Assembly: GCF_003752175.1 (NCBI RefSeq)
Contig: NZ_RJVF01000011.1
Span: forward strand, 372,001-436,000
Direction: 5' to 3'
DNA from: Comamonas sp. BIGb0124
GTDB lineage: Bacteria > Pseudomonadota > Gammaproteobacteria > Burkholderiales > Burkholderiaceae_C
DNA length: 64,000 nt
In this document: positions 44,621 to 56,172 of the stretch, piece by piece
Layout: the number at the start of each line of letters is the position of its first letter
How positions within the stretch are numbered: the first letter of the stretch is position 1
Translations under genes and position numbers: made by a program
The notes under the pieces: model-generated
What the model was told of the DNA's origin: nothing
The model's database searches: none
What the model saw: the letters and a program-made list of their open reading frames with translations, nothing else

Positions 44621-46857
44621 TGACGGCCGCTGCCCTTCAGGCCCGCCCCGGGCAGCCCTATCCGCTGGGTGCACAGGCCACGGCAGAGGGCCTGCATGTG
44701 GCCGTCTGGGCCCCCGAGGCCATGCAGCTCGAACTCTGCCTGTTCGACCGGCAGGGCCGGGCCGAACTCGGCCGCATCGCTTTTCCGTGCTGTACCGACG
44801 GGGTCTGGCATGGCGTGTTCTCCGGCGAGCTCGTCGCGCCGTCCCCGGTGGGCGAGGGGCCTGTGGATGCCCCCTTGCGGCTGGGCGAAGGCGCGGTCTA
44901 CGGGCTGAGAGCACAGGGTCCGTGGGCGCCGCACCAGGGCCATCGCTTCAATCCGGCCAAGCTGCTGCTCGATCCGTATGCCCGCGAGGTGGTGGGCCGC
45001 TACGGCTTCGACGCGCAAGGGCGCGAGGCCGATCTGACGCTGTACCTGGGCCACGATCCGCACGATCCGACCTGGCCCGACGAACGCGACAACGCCGCGG
45101 TGGCGCTCAAGGCCAGGGTACCGGCCGCCGCGCCCGTCTTCGACTGGCAGGACGACCGGGCGCCGCGTGTGCCGCCGGGCCGGACCGTGCTGTACGAGCT
45201 GCATGTGAAGGGGGCCACCCGGCTGCATCCCGGCATCCCGCCGGCGCTGCAGGGAACCTATGCCGGGCTGGGTCATCCGGCCCTGGTGAGCCACCTGCAG
45301 GCCCTGGGGGTGACCACGGTCTCGCTGATGCCGGTGCACGCCCGGGCCGACGAGCAGCGCCTGCAGCAGCAGGGCCTGTCCAACTACTGGGGTTACTCCA
45401 GCATCGCTTTTCTGGCTCCCGAGCCGCGTTACGCGCAGACCCCGGGCCAAGCCGGCGTCCAGGACGAGTTCAAGACCCTCGTGCGCACGCTGCATCGGGC
45501 CGGCATCGAAGTCGTGCTCGATGTGGTGTTCAACCACAGCGGCGAGACCGACGAGCTCGGTCCCACGCTCAGCCTGCGCGGCTTGGCCAACCGGCTCTAC
45601 TACGTGCTGGAACCGGGCGATCCGTCGCGTTACGTGAACTGGACCGGCTGCGGCAATTGCCTGGACCTGACGCAGCCGCGGGTGGTCGAACTGGTCGTGG
45701 CTGCGCTGCGCCATTGGGTGCGCGAGATGCATGTCGACGGATTCCGGTTCGATCTCGCCCCGGTGCTGGCGCGCAGCGGCGGCCGCTACGATGCGTGCGC
45801 GCCATTCTTTGCAGCCCTGCGCGCCGACGAACTGCTGTCGCGCGTCAAGCTCATCGCCGAACCGTGGGACATCGGTCCGGACGGCTACCAACTGGGCCGC
45901 TTTCCACCCGGCTGGCTGGAGTGGAACGACCGCTACCGCGACACCGTTCGCGGTTTCTGGCTGCACGCCGGCAGCGGCCCCAAGGCCACCCGGGGCGATC
46001 TGGCGCGGGGTCTGGCCGCCTCCAGCGACCGTTTCCGTCACGATTGGCGCCAGCCTGCGGCCAGCGTCAACTACATCTGTGCGCACGACGGTTTCACGCT
46101 GCGCGATCTGGTCAGCTACGACCACCGCCACAACGAAGCCAACGGCGAAGACAACCGCGACGGCCATGGGCACAACCTCAGTTGGAACGCGGGGTTCGAA
46201 GGCTCCGGCGGCGGCGAGTCGGTTCAGGCCCTGCGTGCCCGCCTGCAGCGGGCCCTGCTGGCCACCCTGCTGGTCTCGCAGGGCACGCCCATGCTGCTGG
46301 GCGGCGACGAACTCGGTCACAGCCAGTCGGGCAACAACAATGCCTATTGCCAGGACAACGCCACCACCTGGTGGGACTGGGCCGGCGCCGACACCGCGCT
46401 GCTGGCTTTCGTGCGCCGCGCGCTGGCCGTGCGCCACGGGTGCCCGGCGCTGCGGATTGCGCATTGGCTCGAGCCTCTGGATCTGGCGGCCTGGCAGGCC
46501 GGCGCCGTGCAGTCCTGCAGCGCCGCCGCCTGGCTGCGCCACGACGGGCAGCCGCTGGGCCCGGCCGATTGGGATCAGGCCGGGCAGGGCACGCTGGCCG
46601 TGCTGCTGCACTGGGCGGGCGATGCGCACGCGGTGTCGCACCCCGATCGTGTTCCCGCGACCGCCTTGCTGCTCTTCAATGCCGATGCGGTCGACCAGGC
46701 GTTCGACCTGCCCATGCCGCAGCCCGGCCAGCTCTGGCTGCCGCTGCTGGCCAGCGACAGCGCCGACGGCGAACCCGCCGACGGCCGCGCCTGGCCCCGC
46801 ACGCTGACTCTGCCGCCGCGTTGCCTGCGGGTCGCGGTGGCCGCCCAGGCGCCCTGA
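44620..46857 (+). CDS. glgX: glycogen debranching enzyme GlgX
   Basis: 745 residues. CBM48-like N-terminus (LHVAVWAPEAMQLELCLFD), then GH13 regions LDVVFNHSGE, GFRFDLAPVL, IAEPWD and CAHDGFTLRDLV. GlgX removes short branches from phosphorylase-limited glycogen. ATG 44620 shares a base with the glgB stop. Confidence 0.93.
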   Translation: MTAAALQARPGQPYPLGAQATAEGLHVAVWAPEAMQLELCLFDRQGRAELGRIAFPCCTDGVWHGVFSGELVAPSPVGEGPVDAPLRLGEGAVYGLRAQGPWAPHQGHRFNPAKLLLDPYAREVVGRYGFDAQGREADLTLYLGHDPHDPTWPDERDNAAVALKARVPAAAPVFDWQDDRAPRVPPGRTVLYELHVKGATRLHPGIPPALQGTYAGLGHPALVSHLQALGVTTVSLMPVHARADEQRLQQQGLSNYWGYSSIAFLAPEPRYAQTPGQAGVQDEFKTLVRTLHRAGIEVVLDVVFNHSGETDELGPTLSLRGLANRLYYVLEPGDPSRYVNWTGCGNCLDLTQPRVVELVVAALRHWVREMHVDGFRFDLAPVLARSGGRYDACAPFFAALRADELLSRVKLIAEPWDIGPDGYQLGRFPPGWLEWNDRYRDTVRGFWLHAGSGPKATRGDLARGLAASSDRFRHDWRQPAASVNYICAHDGFTLRDLVSYDHRHNEANGEDNRDGHGHNLSWNAGFEGSGGGESVQALRARLQRALLATLLVSQGTPMLLGGDELGHSQSGNNNAYCQDNATTWWDWAGADTALLAFVRRALAVRHGCPALRIAHWLEPLDLAAWQAGAVQSCSAAAWLRHDGQPLGPADWDQAGQGTLAVLLHWAGDAHAVSHPDRVPATALLLFNADAVDQAFDLPMPQPGQLWLPLLASDSADGEPADGRAWPRTLTLPPRCLRVAVAAQAP

Positions 46858-46932
46858 AACGGGGCCGCCCGCCGTACCGTGTTTGTTTGATTGATTCCAT
46901 GTTTTGACGCCCCTTTCCCCGCAGGAGACACC

Positions 46933-48228
46933 ATGTTCGACATCCAGGACGAAAAATTCGCCGAGTACGCGGCCAGCAGCCAGACCCGCCAGCTCACGCG
47001 CCGCACGCTGGCGCTGGTGCTCGCCGGCGGCCGCGGCTCCCGGCTCAAGCAGCTCACCGATCGCCGTGCCAAACCCGCCGTCTACTTCGGCGGCCAGTTC
47101 CGCATCGTCGATTTCGCGCTCTCCAACTGCCTGAACTCGGGCATCCGCCGCATGGGCGTGGTGACCCAGTACAAGTCGCACTCGCTGCTGCGCCACCTGC
47201 AGCGCGGCTGGAGTTTCCTGCGCAACGAGCTCAACGAGTTCGTCGATCTGCTGCCCGCCCAGCAGCGTGTGGACGAGGAGCACTGGTACCGCGGCACGGC
47301 CGATGCGGTCTACCAGAACCTCGACATCATCCGCAACTCCAACCCGCCCGAATACATCGTGGTGCTGGCGGGCGATCACGTCTACAAGATGGACTATTCC
47401 ATCATGCTCATCGACCATGTGAAAAGCGGTCTGGGCTGCACCGTCGGCTGCGTGGAAGTCCCGCGCATGGAGGCCACGGCCTTTGGCGTCATGGCCGTCG
47501 ACAACGAGCGGCGGGTCACCGAATTCGTCGAAAAACCCGCCGATCCGCCCGCCATGCCCGGCCGGCCCGATACCGCCCTGGCCAGCATGGGCATCTACAT
47601 CTTCAACGCCGAATACCTCTACCAACTGCTCGAAGACGACATCCACGACACGACTTCCAGCCACGACTTCGGCCGCGACATCGTGCCGCGCGCGGTGCGC
47701 GAGCAACAGGCGCTGGCCCATCCTTTCCCGATGTCGTGCGTTCGCAGCACGCCCGAGGCCGAACCCTACTGGCGCGACGTCGGCACCATCGATTCGTTCT
47801 GGGCCGCCAACCTCGACCTCGCCTCCATCACCCCCGCGCTCGACATCTACGACCGCGACTGGCCGATCTGGACCTACCAGGAGCAACTGCCGCCCGCCAA
47901 GTTCACGCAGGATCGCAACGGCCAGCATGGCTCCACCCTCAACACCATGGTCGGCGGCGGCTGCATCGTCTCGGGCTCGCACGTCTCGAACTCGGTGCTG
48001 TTCTCGAATGTGCGCATCCATTCCTTCTGCCAGATCGACCAGGCGGTCATCCTGCCCTACGTCACGGTGGGGCGGCATTGCCGGCTCAGCCGCGTGATCC
48101 TCGACCGCCGCTGCGAGCTGCCCGAAGGCCTGGTGATCGGCGAGGACCCGGTGCTCGACGCCCAACGGTTCGAGCGCACCGAGAGCGGCGTCGTACTGGT
48201 GACACGAAGCATGCTCAAGAATCTCTGA
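46933..48228 (+). CDS. glgC: glucose-1-phosphate adenylyltransferase GlgC
   Basis: 431 residues. [27 protein letters not shown] is the nucleotidyl-transferase loop with the activator Lys region, [12 protein letters not shown] and the [12 protein letters not shown] motif follow, and the C-terminal beta-helix begins near [11 protein letters not shown]. It makes ADP-glucose, the committed step. GCAGGAGA precedes ATG 46933. Confidence 0.94.
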   Translation: MFDIQDEKFAEYAASSQTRQLTRRTLALVLAGGRGSRLKQLTDRRAKPAVYFGGQFRIVDFALSNCLNSGIRRMGVVTQYKSHSLLRHLQRGWSFLRNELNEFVDLLPAQQRVDEEHWYRGTADAVYQNLDIIRNSNPPEYIVVLAGDHVYKMDYSIMLIDHVKSGLGCTVGCVEVPRMEATAFGVMAVDNERRVTEFVEKPADPPAMPGRPDTALASMGIYIFNAEYLYQLLEDDIHDTTSSHDFGRDIVPRAVREQQALAHPFPMSCVRSTPEAEPYWRDVGTIDSFWAANLDLASITPALDIYDRDWPIWTYQEQLPPAKFTQDRNGQHGSTLNTMVGGGCIVSGSHVSNSVLFSNVRIHSFCQIDQAVILPYVTVGRHCRLSRVILDRRCELPEGLVIGEDPVLDAQRFERTESGVVLVTRSMLKNL

Positions 48229-48290
48229 CCGACCGTCCGCCGATCCAGACCCTGCGGGCGTGATGTCCGCCGTCCATTCCTTCATCGACC

Positions 48291-50060
48291 ATGCCCGCTT
48301 CATCCCGACCGACGCCCGCTCGCAAGACCCCGGCCCGCAAGGCCGCCCCTGCTGCCACCCCTGCCGCCGCTTCTGCCGAATCGACCGCAGGCGTCGACGA
48401 CCCGGTGGCGGCCACCGAGGCCGCGACCCCGGGGGCAGCGGCGCCCGCTACCGCCGCCACGCCGCGCCCCGTGCCTGCCGGAAAACGGGCTGCCGCCGTC
48501 TCGGTATCCGTGTCGCCGGCCCCGGCCCTGACGCCGTCCCCCGCGCCGGCCGCCGAATCCAGCCCGTCGCTGCCGGCCCTTCGGGTGCTGCATGTCTGTG
48601 CCGAATTGTTCCCGCTGCTCAAGACCGGCGGGCTGGCCGATGTGACGGGCGCGCTGCCGGCGGCGCTCAACCGGCATGGCTGCGAGGCCCGGGTGCTGCT
48701 GCCCGGTTTTCCCGCCGTGATGGCCGGCCTGCAGAATCTGGACGAGGTGGCCCGGGTGCGGGTGCCCTGGGCCACGATCTGGGGCGAGCCGGCCGAGGCC
48801 CGGCTGCTCTACGGCGTGCGCGAGGATGCCCACAGCCGGCTCGGCATCTATGTCATCGAAGCGCCTTTCCTGTACGAGCGCCCCGGCAATCCCTATGCCG
48901 ATCTGCGCCTGCAGCCGTACGGCGACAACCACCGCCGGTTTGCCCTGCTGGGCTGGGTCGGTGCGCAACTGGCCCAGGGCCTCGATCCGCTGTGGCAGGC
49001 CCAGTGCGTCCACAGCCACGATTGGCATGCCGGCCTGACCTCGGCCTACCTGGCGGCGGCACGCCAGCAGCGCGGCCGGCGCCTGGCCTCGAGCGTCTAC
49101 ACCGTGCACAACCTGGCCTACCAGGGCCTGTTCGCGCCCCATCACCTGAGCGAGACCGCGCTGCCCGCCGGCTTCTTCGGCGTCGAAGGCATCGAGTTCC
49201 ACGGCCAGATCTCGTTCATGAAGGCCGGCCTCTATTACAGCGACCGCATCACCACCGTCAGTCCCACCTACGCGCGCGAGATCCAGACGCCCGAGCAGGG
49301 CCATGGGCTCGACGGCCTGCTGCGCAACCGCGCCCGCGATGTGCGGGGCATCCTCAACGGCGTCGACGATGCCGTGTGGAATCCCGCCTCCGATCCGCTC
49401 ATCGCCACGGCCTATGCGGGCGCGGAGGCCGGCGCGGCCAAGGCGGCCAACAAGGCGGCTCTGCAGGCCCTGTTCGGCGTGGCCCAGCGTCCGGATGCGC
49501 CGCTGCTCACCGTCGTCAGCCGCCTGACCGAGCAGAAGGGGCTCAGTCTGGTGCTGGCCGGCCTGCCCGAACTGATCGCGCGCGGCGGGCAGCTCGTGGT
49601 GCTGGGCTCGGGCGATCCGGCGCTCGAAGCCGCCTTCCGTGCCGCAGCAGCCGCCCACCCCGAATCGGTGGGCGTGCGCATCGGCTACGACGAGCAGCTG
49701 TCGCACCAGGTCTTTGCCGGAGGCGACGTCATCGTGGTGCCCTCGCGGTTCGAGCCCTGCGGCCTGACGCAGCTCTACGGCCTCAAGTACGGCTGCCTGC
49801 CGCTGGTGCGCCGGGTGGGCGGACTGGCCGACACGGTGGTCGACAGCACCCTGGAAGACCTCGACGAGGGCCTGGCCACCGGCTTCGTCTTCGATGCCTT
49901 CGACTCGGCCAGCTTCAGCCGCGCTTTGCGCAGGGTGTTTGCCCTGTATGCCCGGCCCGCCGAATGGCAGGCGGTGCGCCGCCGTGCCATGGCACAGGAT
50001 TTCGGCTGGGATGCGGCCGCGCTCGATTACGTGGGCCTGTACCGCGAGATCGCGGCATGA
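48291..50060 (+). CDS. glgA: glycogen synthase GlgA with Ala/Pro-rich N-terminal extension
   Basis: 589 residues. The GT5 core starts around residue 97: [21 protein letters not shown] has the ADP-glucose-binding KTGGL at 111-115; HDWHAGL and the C-terminal [17 protein letters not shown] follow. The first about 95 residues are low-complexity Ala/Pro/Thr with [10 protein letters not shown] basic repeats, like histone-H1-type tails, and are not part of normal GlgA (about 480 residues). The only ATG in frame near the spacer is 48291, although a shorter start at a GTG inside the tail cannot be excluded. Confidence 0.9.
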   Translation: MPASSRPTPARKTPARKAAPAATPAAASAESTAGVDDPVAATEAATPGAAAPATAATPRPVPAGKRAAAVSVSVSPAPALTPSPAPAAESSPSLPALRVLHVCAELFPLLKTGGLADVTGALPAALNRHGCEARVLLPGFPAVMAGLQNLDEVARVRVPWATIWGEPAEARLLYGVREDAHSRLGIYVIEAPFLYERPGNPYADLRLQPYGDNHRRFALLGWVGAQLAQGLDPLWQAQCVHSHDWHAGLTSAYLAAARQQRGRRLASSVYTVHNLAYQGLFAPHHLSETALPAGFFGVEGIEFHGQISFMKAGLYYSDRITTVSPTYAREIQTPEQGHGLDGLLRNRARDVRGILNGVDDAVWNPASDPLIATAYAGAEAGAAKAANKAALQALFGVAQRPDAPLLTVVSRLTEQKGLSLVLAGLPELIARGGQLVVLGSGDPALEAAFRAAAAAHPESVGVRIGYDEQLSHQVFAGGDVIVVPSRFEPCGLTQLYGLKYGCLPLVRRVGGLADTVVDSTLEDLDEGLATGFVFDAFDSASFSRALRRVFALYARPAEWQAVRRRAMAQDFGWDAAALDYVGLYREIAA

Positions 50061-50128
50061 AGCTTGCTGCGCCATCCCCAGCATGGCTGGCGCCCCGGTT
50101 TGTTTTGATCTGAGATTCTGGAGGACTC

Positions 50129-52600
<2,472 letters not shown>

Positions 52601-52620
52601 GGGCCGGCAAGGCCAGGCCG

Positions 52621-52661
52621 GCGCGGGGGTGTTCCGACAGGGGGAATTCCGACCCCCGCGC
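52621..52661 (+). terminator. hairpin after glgP
   Basis: GCGCGGGGGT (52621-52630) pairs perfectly with ACCCCCGCGC (52652-52661) around a 21-base loop, without a T-run. It probably marks the end of the glycogen operon. Confidence 0.45.
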
Positions 52662-52667
52662 TAGAAT
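52662..52667 (+). promoter_or_regulatory. possible -10 box of the biotin-transporter operon
   Basis: TAGAAT, 49 bases before the bioM ATG and directly after the hairpin. No convincing -35 box and no clear biotin repressor palindrome is seen. Confidence 0.3.
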
Positions 52668-52715
52668 CCGGCGCTTGGCACGCCCTTGGCGTCTGCTGCA
52701 TCCCGTCCCGACGTC

Positions 52716-53438
52716 ATGGCCCCTATCCCTTCCTCCGACCCCGCCCGCATCCAGATCGACGCGGTCACGCTGCAGCGTGGCGGCACGCGTGTGTTCGACG
52801 GCCTGAGCCTGGTGCTCGAGGAAGCGCGCATCGGCCTGATCGGTGACAACGGCGCGGGCAAGAGCAGTCTTTTTCGCATGTTGTGCGGCCTCGACCTGCC
52901 GCAGTCCGGCCGGGCCGAGGTCTGCGGGCTCGACATCCGGACGCAGCGGGCCCGATTGCCCGGCGTGCTGGGCCTGATGTTCCAGAATCCCGACGACCAG
53001 ATCATCTTCCCCACCGTGGCCGAGGAACTGGCCTTCAGCCTGCAGGCCCGCGACGTGCCCCGCCGCGAGGCCCGCCGGCGTGCCGCGGATTTCCTGGCCG
53101 AGCGTGGCCTGGCCCATTGGGCCGATCGCGCCGTCGAAGGGCTCAGCCAGGGGCAGCGCCAGCATGTCTGCCTGCTGGCGCTGCTCATGTCGGCGCCGCG
53201 CGTGCTGCTGCTCGACGAGCCGTACGCCAGCCTCGACCTGCCCGGTCAGGCCCGGCTGGCCGCCGACGTGCATGCCGGCGCGCAGCAGGTGCTGGTCTCG
53301 ACCCACGTGCTGGCCCATGTCCGCCACTTCGAGCGCGTGATCTGGCTGGATGCCGGGCGTGTTCGCGCCGATGGCGAGGGCGAGGCCGTCTGCGCCGCCT
53401 ACGAAGCCGATGTCGCCGCGCGCACCGGCGTCCGCTGA
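52716..53438 (+). CDS. bioM: biotin ECF transporter ATPase BioM
   Basis: 240 residues with Walker A GDNGAGKSSL, Q-loop MFQNPDDQIIF, signature LSQGQRQHVCLLALL and Walker B VLLLDEPYASLD; the FQNPDDQ form is typical of ECF/CbiO-type ATPases. With bioN and bioY next, it is BioM. ATG 52716 is chosen over a TTG at 52686, which lacks a ribosome binding site. The signature LSQGQ replaces the usual LSGGQ. Confidence 0.88.
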   Translation: MAPIPSSDPARIQIDAVTLQRGGTRVFDGLSLVLEEARIGLIGDNGAGKSSLFRMLCGLDLPQSGRAEVCGLDIRTQRARLPGVLGLMFQNPDDQIIFPTVAEELAFSLQARDVPRREARRRAADFLAERGLAHWADRAVEGLSQGQRQHVCLLALLMSAPRVLLLDEPYASLDLPGQARLAADVHAGAQQVLVSTHVLAHVRHFERVIWLDAGRVRADGEGEAVCAAYEADVAARTGVR

Positions 53439-53483
53439 CCCTCGCCGCCGTTCCAGCCGCCCACCAAGCCGACAACGCCCACC

Positions 53484-54077
53484 ATGCGCAGCCTCTACAG
53501 CGACCGTTCCACCTGGCTGCATGCCGTTCCCGCCGCCGTCAAGCTGGCCGCGCTGGCCGGGCTGGGCACGGCGCTGTGGCTGTCCGACCGCCCGATCTGG
53601 CTGATCGGCGCCACCTTGGCCATCGGCTGCGCTTTCCTCTCGCTCGGACCTTCGACCCGGCCGGCCTGGCGCCTGGTGGGGGCGGTGATGGTGGCTGCCG
53701 GTCTCGTGGCGGCTTTCCACGCCTGGATGGGCCAGGCCTGGCTGGGCATCGCCAGTGCGCTGCGGCTGCTCAGTGCTTCGTTGCTGGGTGCCATGCTGAC
53801 GCTGACCACCCGGTTCGATGCCCTGCTGGCCGTGTTCGAGGCCTTGCTGTGGCCCTTGCGCCGGCTGGGGATACGGACGCAGGGCCTGTCGCTGGGTCTC
53901 GGGCTGATGCTGCGTTTCACCGAACATTTCTTCGTGCAGTGGCGCCGCCTGGACGATGCCCACCGTGCCCGCACCGGCAAGGCCGGTGGCTGGCGCCTGC
54001 TGGCACCCCTTACCATCCGCATGCTGGCCACGGCCAGCCGTGTGGCCGATGCCTTGGCCGCGCGGCTGGGCCGCTAG
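53484..54077 (+). CDS. bioN: biotin ECF transporter T-component BioN
   Basis: 197 residues with about five hydrophobic segments; the C-terminal Arg-containing helices are seen as WRRLDDAHRARTGK and RMLATASRVADALAARL. EcfT proteins couple the ATPase to the substrate-binding S-component BioY, encoded next. Confidence 0.85.
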   Translation: MRSLYSDRSTWLHAVPAAVKLAALAGLGTALWLSDRPIWLIGATLAIGCAFLSLGPSTRPAWRLVGAVMVAAGLVAAFHAWMGQAWLGIASALRLLSASLLGAMLTLTTRFDALLAVFEALLWPLRRLGIRTQGLSLGLGLMLRFTEHFFVQWRRLDDAHRARTGKAGGWRLLAPLTIRMLATASRVADALAARLGR

Positions 54078-54136
54078 CCTCACCCCGCCGCGCCCGCCTG
54101 TCGGTGCGCCGGCTCTCTCCTGGAGATCTTCTGTCC

Positions 54137-54715
54137 ATGTCAGATTCCAATTCGTCGCGTTCCCTGGTCCTGGTGGCCTTGTTCGCTGCCCTGCTGGCCG
54201 TGTTCGGCCTGATTCCCAAGATCGACCTGCCGTTTGGCGTGCCCATCACCATCCAGACGCTCGGGGTGATGCTGGCCGGTTGCCTGCTCGGGCCGTGGCG
54301 TGCTTTCCTGGCCATGGCTTTGTTCCTGCTGGCCGTGGCCTTCGGCTTGCCGCTGCTGTCGGGCGGGCGGGGCGGCCTGGCCGTGTTCGCAGCGCCCTCG
54401 GCAGGTTTCCTGCTGGGCTGGCCGCTGGGTGCCGCCGTCAGTGGCGCCGTCATGGCCCTGCTGCCCGGCCGTACGCCGCTGTCCCTGGCGATCAAGGCCT
54501 TTGCCGCCTCGGTCGTCGGTGGCATCGGGGTGGTCTATGCCAGCGGCATCGTCGGCCTGATGACCCTGGCCCATCTCAGTGCCGGGCAGGCCACCGTGGC
54601 CTCGCTGGCCTTTGTCCCGGGCGACCTCGTCAAGTGCATCGTCAGCGCCCTGGTCGTGCACACCGTGGCACGCGGCCTGCCCGACTGGTCGTTCGGCGGC
54701 CGGCGCCGCGCATGA
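54137..54715 (+). CDS. bioY: biotin ECF transporter S-component BioY
   Basis: 192 residues with six hydrophobic segments. VPITIQTLGVMLAGCLLGPWRAFLAM and GGRGGLAVFAAPSAGFLLGW are the BioY signature. BioY binds biotin, alone or with BioMN. The stop overlaps the acyl-CoA ligase start (ATGA). Confidence 0.93.
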   Translation: MSDSNSSRSLVLVALFAALLAVFGLIPKIDLPFGVPITIQTLGVMLAGCLLGPWRAFLAMALFLLAVAFGLPLLSGGRGGLAVFAAPSAGFLLGWPLGAAVSGAVMALLPGRTPLSLAIKAFAASVVGGIGVVYASGIVGLMTLAHLSAGQATVASLAFVPGDLVKCIVSALVVHTVARGLPDWSFGGRRRA

Positions 54716-56172
54716 GCGGCCAGCCGCCCGTTCCCGATTTCCGCACGCTCGACGAGTCGCTGGCCCATTGGGCGCACCACCGTCCCGATGCCCTGGCGCT
54801 GGCCGACGAGACCCGCACGTGGTGTTATGCCGAGCTGTACGCCATCGTGCAGGCCCGGGCGCAGGAACTCGAACGCCGGCGGGCTCCGGCTGTGGCCTGG
54901 GCACTCGACGAAGGCGGCACGGCCGAGCGCCTGATCGAGTTCCTGGCCATCGTCGCCAGCGGCCGGACGGCTGCGCTGGGCGACCCCGATTGGCCCGATG
55001 CCGTGCGCGAACAGGTGCGCCGGCGCATCGTGCAACAGCCGGCCACGATGCCGGCGCCGGGTCCGCTCACGCCCTTCTACATCGGCTTCACGTCCGGCAG
55101 CACCGGGCTGCCCAAGGGCTTCTGCCGGCATCACCGCTCGTGGATCGAAAGCCTGCGCGTGTGCGTGGACACCTTTGGCCCCGCCGCGGCCATGCGGGTG
55201 CTCGCCCCTGGCCGCACTTCCCATTCGCTGTTCCTGTTCGGCATGGTGCAGGGTCTCTGGAGCGGGGCGGGCGTGCGGGTGCAGCAGCGGTTTTCCGCCG
55301 CACGATCGCTGCAGACGCTGGCCCGGGACCAGGCCGCCTGCCTGGTGGCCGTCCCCAGCCAGTTGCTGCTCATGCTGGCGCTGGCAGCCCGCCGTGCCAT
55401 GCCCCCCATCGAAGCCACGCGCCTGATCCTCATCAGCGGCGCGCGCTGGATGCGTGAACGCACGCCCGAGCTGCGCCGCCTGTTCCCCCGGGCCCGCATC
55501 GTCGAGTTCTACGGCGCCTCCGAGACCAGCTTCATGGCCTGGGCCGAAGCGGACGAAAACCTGCCGGCGAATACCGTGGGCCGACCCTTCTCCAATGTCG
55601 AGATCGACATCCGCGGCGCCGCCGCCCCGGGCGAGCCGGGGCTGATCTTTGTCCGCAGTCCCATGGTCTTCATCGACTATGTCGGCCTCGGGGCCGCCGG
55701 CCAAGGGCAGGGCGAGGGCCACGACATCACGGCGGCCATCCGAGATGGCGACTGGCTGTCCGTGCGCGACATGGGGCACCTGGACGGCGACGGCCTGCTG
55801 CATCTGGCCGGCCGCCAGCAGCGCATGCTGGTCACCCAGGGCAAGAACCTGTTTCCCGAAGAGGTGGAAAGCGTGCTGTCCGCCCATCCGCGGGTCGATG
55901 CCGTGTCCGTGCTCGGTGTACCGGACCCCCTGCGCGGCACCGCCGTGGTCGCCGTCGTCCAGCCGGCCTCGGGTGTCCGTTTCGACGCGCAAGAACTGGC
56001 GGCCTGGTGCCGCGATCGCCTCGAACCCTACAAGATTCCACGCCGCTTCTGGCTCTGCCTGTCGTGGCCCCAGACGCCCAGCGGCAAGACCGACCACGCC
56101 CGTCTCGCCCTCGCCGTGCGGACGGCGGCGCCTGCCGTGGCCGGACCGCTGTTGCCCCTGCTCGAGGCATGA
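54712..56172 (+). CDS. acyl-CoA ligase (AMP-binding), YhfT-like, biotin-linked
   Basis: 486 residues. FTSGSTGLPKG is the AMP-binding P-loop, EFYGASETSF the A5 motif, DMGHLDGDGLLHLAGRQQRM the hinge region, and the C-terminal catalytic Lys lies in TPSGKTD. Slightly short for the family. It overlaps bioY and is followed by a thiolase-like gene, the same trio as B. subtilis yhfU-yhfT-yhfS, which is under biotin repressor control. A role in making or recycling a pimelate-type biotin precursor is inference. Confidence 0.8.
   Translation: MSGQPPVPDFRTLDESLAHWAHHRPDALALADETRTWCYAELYAIVQARAQELERRRAPAVAWALDEGGTAERLIEFLAIVASGRTAALGDPDWPDAVREQVRRRIVQQPATMPAPGPLTPFYIGFTSGSTGLPKGFCRHHRSWIESLRVCVDTFGPAAAMRVLAPGRTSHSLFLFGMVQGLWSGAGVRVQQRFSAARSLQTLARDQAACLVAVPSQLLLMLALAARRAMPPIEATRLILISGARWMRERTPELRRLFPRARIVEFYGASETSFMAWAEADENLPANTVGRPFSNVEIDIRGAAAPGEPGLIFVRSPMVFIDYVGLGAAGQGQGEGHDITAAIRDGDWLSVRDMGHLDGDGLLHLAGRQQRMLVTQGKNLFPEEVESVLSAHPRVDAVSVLGVPDPLRGTAVVAVVQPASGVRFDAQELAAWCRDRLEPYKIPRRFWLCLSWPQTPSGKTDHARLALAVRTAAPAVAGPLLPLLEA

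Noticed and set aside
44449-48303. Very long minus-strand open frame (1284 codons) opposite glgX and glgC
   Set aside because: Codon use mirrors the plus-strand genes and it has low-complexity Gln/His/Arg content; the plus strand holds clear glycogen enzymes.
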